A DNA stretch of 11,757 nt from Bacteroidota bacterium (GTDB lineage: Bacteria > Bacteroidota > Bacteroidia > NS11-12g > UBA955): NCBI GenBank assembly GCA_947450015.1, contig CANFUB010000058.1, positions 1-11,757 on the forward strand, written 5' to 3'. Both the position numbers and the translations under genes were made by a program. The notes below the pieces were generated by a model that saw only the letters and a list, made by a program, of their open reading frames with translations, was not told the DNA's origin and ran no database searches. Shown here piece by piece: positions 7,493 to 11,757 of the stretch. Position 1 is the stretch's first letter. Each line of letters opens with the position of its first letter.

Positions 7493-8104
7493 ATGTTCAA
7501 AGGCCTAACAACACTTACCATTCTAAAAACACTGGCATTAGCTGCTTTGGCTTTTGTGGGTTTCTTAATTTTAGCAATGTTATTTACAGGTTGGTTCACC
7601 CGCCATGGCGAAAAAGTGAAGGTGCCCAATGTTGTTGGCATGAGTGCCGAGAAAGGCTTTACTGTGTTAGATGATCAAAATTTAGAATTGGTAATTATTG
7701 ATTCTGTTTATAAAGAGGATTTAAAACCAATGACCATTGTTGAACAAGACCCAGTGCCAGATATGAATGTAAAACCTGGCCGATATATCTATGTGGTAAT
7801 TAATACAGGCGTTAAACCAAAGGTAAAAATGCCATTATTGACCAATGGCTCAGCCAATTTGGCTTTGGTATTGATTAAAAACTCAGGTTTAAAATTAGGC
7901 CGTATTGATTCTGTCAGTAGCAGTTTTGGCAGTGGCTTGGTGATTCGTCAAAAATTCAAGGGCAAGGATATTCCTGCAAACACCATGATAGAAAAAGGGT
8001 CCATCATTGATATTTCAGTTTCAAAAAGCATTTCGCGTGTGGATTCAACAGCCGTCAATAACGCAGATGGGGTTAATGATGGCGGTGATGATGAGACATT
8101 GTAA
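7493..8104 (+). CDS. Membrane-anchored protein with two PASTA domains
   Basis: 203 residues from the chosen start. A short cytoplasmic N-terminus is followed by one hydrophobic segment at about 13-34 and then an exported part. PASTA domain 1 spans about 42-107 (VPNVVGM, then EQDPVPDMNVKPG, ending in VVINTG). A weaker PASTA domain 2 spans about 112-180 (MPLLTNG, LGRIDSV, IEKGSIIDISVSK). The last 20 residues are an Asp/Asn/Gly-rich tail. PASTA domains in kinases and penicillin-binding proteins of Gram-positives bind peptidoglycan fragments or beta-lactams; here there is no kinase or transpeptidase domain, so a periplasmic wall-binding or scaffold role is only inference. An upstream in-frame ATG at 7445 would add 16 residues lacking PASTA or membrane features and lies at or before the promoter, so 7493 is preferred. 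Confidence 0.85.
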   Translation: MFKGLTTLTILKTLALAALAFVGFLILAMLFTGWFTRHGEKVKVPNVVGMSAEKGFTVLDDQNLELVIIDSVYKEDLKPMTIVEQDPVPDMNVKPGRYIYVVINTGVKPKVKMPLLTNGSANLALVLIKNSGLKLGRIDSVSSSFGSGLVIRQKFKGKDIPANTMIEKGSIIDISVSKSISRVDSTAVNNADGVNDGGDDETL

Positions 8105-8145
8105 TACTTGTATCAACTAATCTTTCTAATGCAATAAATTCTTGC

Positions 8146-8153
8146 TATTTTTG
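8146..8153 (+). promoter_or_regulatory. Bacteroidota-type -7 element before the T9SS / rhodanese / cytochrome cluster
   Basis: TATTTTTG is an exact match to TAnnTTTG. A TTTC at 8123-8126, 19 bases upstream, is a one-mismatch candidate for the -33 TTTG. The ATG at 8165 follows 11 bases after the element, again implying a very short leader. The next gaps downstream are 2 and 13 bases, so this promoter could drive all three genes. Confidence 0.58.
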
Positions 8154-8164
8154 TTTACGTATTT

Positions 8165-10105
8165 ATGAAAAAGTCGCTTGTAGTTTTCTTTACATTTTTG
8201 TTTTTATTGGATTGTTTTTCTCAAGGTCCTATTATTACGCCATTGCGCTATAACCTTGCTTTAAAGAATGGATACAACAAAATATCAGGCATTAAAAGAG
8301 CATTGAATGACACGCTAAAACTCCCTTTCTTCGAAGACTTTACCAACGACGGCATCTATCCAGATTCAAAACAATGGAAAGATAGCAATGTATACGTCAA
8401 TACCCATTTTGCCATTTCGCCACCTAGCTATGGCGTTGCTACATTTGATAATTTAGATAAAAAAGGAGCCCCTTATAATCCACTCAGTGGCAATACTGCA
8501 GGTGTTTGTGATTTACTAACAAGTAAACCCATCAATCTAAAAAACTACATTAACGTTACTACACTTACACCTTATTTGCCCAAAGATTCAATTTATTTTA
8601 GTTTCTTTTACCAACCACAAGGTTTGGGCGATATCTTAGATGGTTCGGATTCCTTGGTCCTAAAATTCATCGATAGCTTTGGTTTTTCTCGCACTGTTTG
8701 GAAAGGCATTGGCAGCAAAACCAAACCCTTCAAGCAAGTGATGATCCCTATCAAAAATGGCATTTATTTGCACAGGGGCTTCAAATTTGTTTTCATCAAT
8801 TATGCCAAGAATACTGGCAATATGAACCAGTGGCACATCGATTACATTCGCATTAAAACAGCGAGAACCTATCAAGATACCACCATGGCCGATGTGGCCA
8901 TCAATGCTGCACCCTATGGTCCTTTGCGCTGGTACGAGACCATGCCTTACGATCATTTCAAGACGGGCTATGCAAGCAACAGATCGGATTCTGTAGGCTT
9001 TACTTTGAAAAACAACAATGCTACTATTGGTGTAAACTATGGCTATTCAATTGATGTATTGAGTGCTAAAAACACGCTTTTGTATACAGCATCAAACAAC
9101 AATCTCAATATCGATATATTGGCAGAAAACACTAAAAAGTTTAGCAATGTAAAGTTGGATACCTTTAGTGCTAAAAATCCTTTGGTTAAATTCAAGTATT
9201 CCATAACACCTGGCGCTAATGATGGTTTGACGGGCGTATATAGCAGCACTGGCAATAGTAATAATAGTTTTATTAAGCCGCTACAATTTAGTAATGTATT
9301 GGCCTATGATGATGGCAGTGCAGAAGGTGGCTTTGGTTTAGATTATGCGAACCTGCCGCCAGGTCCAGGCTATGTGGCCATGAAATTTGAATCTTTTAAA
9401 CCAGATACATTAAGAGGCATTTCTGTTTTCTTCAACCGTTCGGTTACCGATGTTTCATCGAAACCCTTTATCCTGATGGTTTGGAAATCGATTAGTTTAC
9501 CACCTGCTGTCAACATGAGCAATGATGTGATTTTAAAAATGGATACAATTGCATTCCCAACTTATTTAGATACAATGAATGGCTTTGTAAATTATGTGTT
9601 TGATACAGCCATGGTCTTACCAAAAGGCACTTTCTATATTGGTTGGAAACAATCGGCCATCTACAATTTAAATGTTGGCTACGACAACAATTACCACTAC
9701 GACAAAAAAGTAAATTACAGAAATCCGAATGTCTTTTTTAGTTTGAATTCATATTGGGAAAATGTTGCTGCAAGTATCACAGGTACACCGATGATGCGCC
9801 CTATTTTAGGTGCGGCCATTAAATCAAATGTTCCCAATATTGGTTCGGTTCCATCTATTTTAAATGGTTTGAACGCTGCCATCTATCCTAACCCTAGCAA
9901 TGGTGCATTGGCTTTCAATATAGCATCGCCTGTTAGTATTGAGAAAGTAGAACTATATGACGCAATGGGTCAGTTGGTTTACCACAAGTCGGACCATGCT
10001 ATTGTAACCGTGCCTACTGATGCATTAAGCAGTGGATTTTATACTGTTATTTTAACAGGATCAAACAAACAAATAAGTATTAAAAAATATATCATTACAA
10101 AATAA
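8165..10105 (+). CDS. Secreted beta-sandwich protein with T9SS type A sorting domain, function unknown
   Basis: 646 residues. The N-terminal signal peptide ends near Ser19 before Gln20 (CFS/Q). Residues about 50-240 look like a concanavalin-A/MAM-like jelly roll: FFEDFTN, SYGVATFDNLDKKG, and WHIDYIRI at 223-230, the typical closing strand. A middle Ig-like part follows. Residues about 378-560 form a second beta domain opened by AYDDGSAE (Asp382-Asp383) and containing the PDTLRGISVFFN strand. The tail from Tyr574 (YPNP), with VELYDAMGQLV and LSSGFYTVIL, is a T9SS type A sorting domain, so the product is exported across the outer membrane. No catalytic motif was recognised. Adhesion, glycan binding or a structural surface role are possible but unproven. 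It is the first gene of a tight cluster; the rhodanese ATG follows two bases after its stop. Confidence 0.85.
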   Translation: MKKSLVVFFTFLFLLDCFSQGPIITPLRYNLALKNGYNKISGIKRALNDTLKLPFFEDFTNDGIYPDSKQWKDSNVYVNTHFAISPPSYGVATFDNLDKKGAPYNPLSGNTAGVCDLLTSKPINLKNYINVTTLTPYLPKDSIYFSFFYQPQGLGDILDGSDSLVLKFIDSFGFSRTVWKGIGSKTKPFKQVMIPIKNGIYLHRGFKFVFINYAKNTGNMNQWHIDYIRIKTARTYQDTTMADVAINAAPYGPLRWYETMPYDHFKTGYASNRSDSVGFTLKNNNATIGVNYGYSIDVLSAKNTLLYTASNNNLNIDILAENTKKFSNVKLDTFSAKNPLVKFKYSITPGANDGLTGVYSSTGNSNNSFIKPLQFSNVLAYDDGSAEGGFGLDYANLPPGPGYVAMKFESFKPDTLRGISVFFNRSVTDVSSKPFILMVWKSISLPPAVNMSNDVILKMDTIAFPTYLDTMNGFVNYVFDTAMVLPKGTFYIGWKQSAIYNLNVGYDNNYHYDKKVNYRNPNVFFSLNSYWENVAASITGTPMMRPILGAAIKSNVPNIGSVPSILNGLNAAIYPNPSNGALAFNIASPVSIEKVELYDAMGQLVYHKSDHAIVTVPTDALSSGFYTVILTGSNKQISIKKYIITK

Positions 10106-10107
10106 TT

Positions 10108-10407
10108 ATGGCAGATATAACTGTAGAAGAATTAAAAGAACGCCTAAGCAATGGCGAAAAATTAAACCTTATAGATGTTCGCGAACAATGGGAATTTGAT
10201 GAATTCAACATGGGTGGACAGTTAATTCCATTGGGTGAATTACAAGGAAAAATAGACGACTTAGATGAATTAAAAAATGAAGAAGTTATTGTGCATTGTA
10301 AATCAGGTGGAAGAAGTGCCGCAGCACAAGCTTTTATGATTCAAAACGGTTTCACCAATGTTAGAAACTTAATTGGTGGTGCAATGGCTTATCAAGCACT
10401 AGGATAA
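10108..10407 (+). CDS. Single-domain rhodanese-like sulfurtransferase
   Basis: 99 residues, one rhodanese homology domain with no signal peptide, so cytoplasmic. The N-terminal LIDVRE (residues 21-26) and the active-site loop HCKSGGRS with Cys64 are intact, followed by the conserved LIGGAMAY end. Cys64 would carry the persulfide in sulfur transfer from thiosulfate or a protein persulfide; the physiological donor and acceptor are unknown. Length is typical of GlpE/PspE-sized proteins. It begins two bases after the stop of the T9SS protein gene and ends 13 bases before the multihaem cytochrome gene, so the three are probably one transcription unit. Small rhodaneses are also found in unrelated contexts, so a shared pathway is inference. 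Confidence 0.92.
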   Translation: MADITVEELKERLSNGEKLNLIDVREQWEFDEFNMGGQLIPLGELQGKIDDLDELKNEEVIVHCKSGGRSAAAQAFMIQNGFTNVRNLIGGAMAYQALG

Positions 10408-10420
10408 TTCATTTGTCCAT

Positions 10421-11757
10421 ATGAAGATGAAAAAAACATATCTCATCCTCATTGGTTTTGTATTATTGATTTTTCTTTGTGTGTGCAACAATGCTGAACC
10501 ACAAGTTATAGTCGAAACTTCACCATATCTCAATCACCACGACTCTGTAAAGTACGTTGGTACTGAACAATGTGCCCAATGTCACCAAGACAAAGCCCTT
10601 ACATTTTTAGAAACGGGCATGGGCAAAAGCTTTGACTATAGTTCAAAACAAAAATCTTCTGGTCGGTTTATTAATACCAAGCCGGTTTATGATACATTTT
10701 TAAATCTATACTACCTACCCTATTGGCAAGGCGATCAGTTCATGTTAAAAGAATATCGACTAGAGGGAAAGGACACAGTGCATAAGCGCATCGAAAAAAT
10801 TTCTTACATCATTGGTTCGGGTCATCATACCAACTCGCATTTTACAGAAGAAAATGGGTATGTTTTTCAGGCACCAATTACCTTTTACACACAAAAAGGT
10901 CAATGGGATTTACCGCCAGGATTCGAGGGTGGACACAATTCAAGATTCAGTCGTAAGATTGGCATGGAATGCATGAGTTGTCATAATAGTTTGCCCGAAA
11001 TCGACACAAAAAGTGAAAACAAATACCGCAACCTACCACATGGTATTAGTTGTGAAAGGTGCCACGGACCGGGCGAAATACATGTTCGAGAAAAGGGTTT
11101 GGGTAAAATTGTAGATACATCAAAAAATATTGATTATACCATTGTAAATCCGCGTAAACTATCGTGGCAAAGACAAATTGATATTTGCCAACGTTGCCAT
11201 TTGCAAGGCAATGCCGTTTTAAAACCAGGCAAGACATTTGCAGATTTCAGACCAGGCATGAAGCTATCCGAAACCTTCGACCAATTTTCTCCTGAATATG
11301 AAGCAGGCGATAAATTTATCATGGCTGCGCATGCTGAAAGGTTTCAGAAAAGCAAGTGTTTTTTAAGTACCGTTAAGGGCAATTTAAATAACGAAACTGG
11401 CAAGGCTGGCTTTACATGTATTACTTGTCATAACCCTCATGTCTCGGTCAGAAAAACCAATGTTGAAAAATTCAATTCAACATGCAAGGGTTGTCATACA
11501 ACTTCGGAACAAACGCATTGCACAGAAAACCAAAAGGCCATTGATTTGGCATTGAACAATTGTGTAAAGTGTCACATGCCAGGTTCTGGTACAGCCGATA
11601 TACCGCATGTATCGGTGCACGACCACTACATTCGAAAACCCGTAAAAGCAGGCATTGAGAAGCCCTTAAAATTAAAGGGACTGCGTTGCGTTACGAATGC
11701 CAATCCCGACAATAACACGGTTGCCGAGGCTTATATTTCCTACTTCGAAAAATTCGA
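10421..11757 (+). CDS. Multihaem c-type cytochrome (cytochrome c552/c554-like family), 3'-truncated
   Basis: The frame is open from ATG 10421 to the window edge, 445 codons with no stop. A hydrophobic N-terminus (residues 6-22) ends in Cys20 and Cys22, so either a signal peptide or a lipoprotein signal with a non-standard lipobox is possible. Seven CXXCH haem-binding motifs are visible: CAQCH 51-55, CMSCH 184-188, CERCH 211-215, CQRCH 256-260, CITCH 333-337, CKGCH 355-359 and CVKCH 381-385. Other His residues (GSGHHTNSH; DIPHVSVHDH after the last motif) are candidate axial ligands. The arrangement, including CHMPGSGTADIPH, fits a family often carrying a C-terminal TPR region, and the last residues (about 430-445) may begin one. 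It should act outside the cytoplasmic membrane in electron transfer; partners are unknown. It lies 13 bases after the rhodanese gene, probably in the same operon. An ATG at 10427 is an alternative start. Confidence 0.9.
   Translation, partial: MKMKKTYLILIGFVLLIFLCVCNNAEPQVIVETSPYLNHHDSVKYVGTEQCAQCHQDKALTFLETGMGKSFDYSSKQKSSGRFINTKPVYDTFLNLYYLPYWQGDQFMLKEYRLEGKDTVHKRIEKISYIIGSGHHTNSHFTEENGYVFQAPITFYTQKGQWDLPPGFEGGHNSRFSRKIGMECMSCHNSLPEIDTKSENKYRNLPHGISCERCHGPGEIHVREKGLGKIVDTSKNIDYTIVNPRKLSWQRQIDICQRCHLQGNAVLKPGKTFADFRPGMKLSETFDQFSPEYEAGDKFIMAAHAERFQKSKCFLSTVKGNLNNETGKAGFTCITCHNPHVSVRKTNVEKFNSTCKGCHTTSEQTHCTENQKAIDLALNNCVKCHMPGSGTADIPHVSVHDHYIRKPVKAGIEKPLKLKGLRCVTNANPDNNTVAEAYISYFEKF

Overview
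The window looks like a piece of a Bacteroidota chromosome. Three proteins carry type IX secretion system (T9SS) type A C-terminal sorting domains with the YPNP/FPNP entry motif. Most transcription starts are preceded by a TAnnTTTG-like -7 element close to the start codon, Shine-Dalgarno sequences are not evident, and the DNA is AT-rich. Family or genus cannot be resolved from this stretch; a Chitinophagales, Sphingobacteriales or Saprospiraceae type lineage would fit but is only a guess. All recognised genes lie on the + strand and coding density is high, with no gene-free stretch over 300 bases.

Layout. (1) Bases 1-579: 3' part of a ComB-type 2-phosphosulfolactate phosphatase gene. (2) Bases 637-5143: two consecutive genes for large secreted paralogues of 734 and 737 residues. 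Each has a signal peptide, a nidogen-like N-terminal beta domain, an Ig/CARDB-like domain, an Omp28-like thioredoxin-fold region with a CGYC motif, and a T9SS tail. A strong intrinsic terminator separates them. (3) Bases 5221-7436: purH, the bifunctional enzyme of the last two steps of IMP synthesis, overlapping by one base an alpha/beta hydrolase gene. (4) Bases 7493-8104: a membrane-anchored protein with two PASTA domains. (5) Bases 8165-11757: a likely operon of a T9SS-sorted beta-sandwich protein, a single-domain rhodanese, and a multihaem c-type cytochrome with seven CXXCH motifs before the window cuts it off.

How the parts relate. Regions 1, 3 and 4 look like ordinary metabolic or envelope genes. 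The parts worth attention are the tandem Omp28-like pair, whose two copies have clearly different codon usage (the first looks optimised for high expression), and the secreted protein / rhodanese / multihaem cytochrome cluster, which joins surface, sulfur-transfer and electron-transfer functions in one tight transcription unit. No tRNA, rRNA, CRISPR, insertion sequence, integrase or origin was seen.
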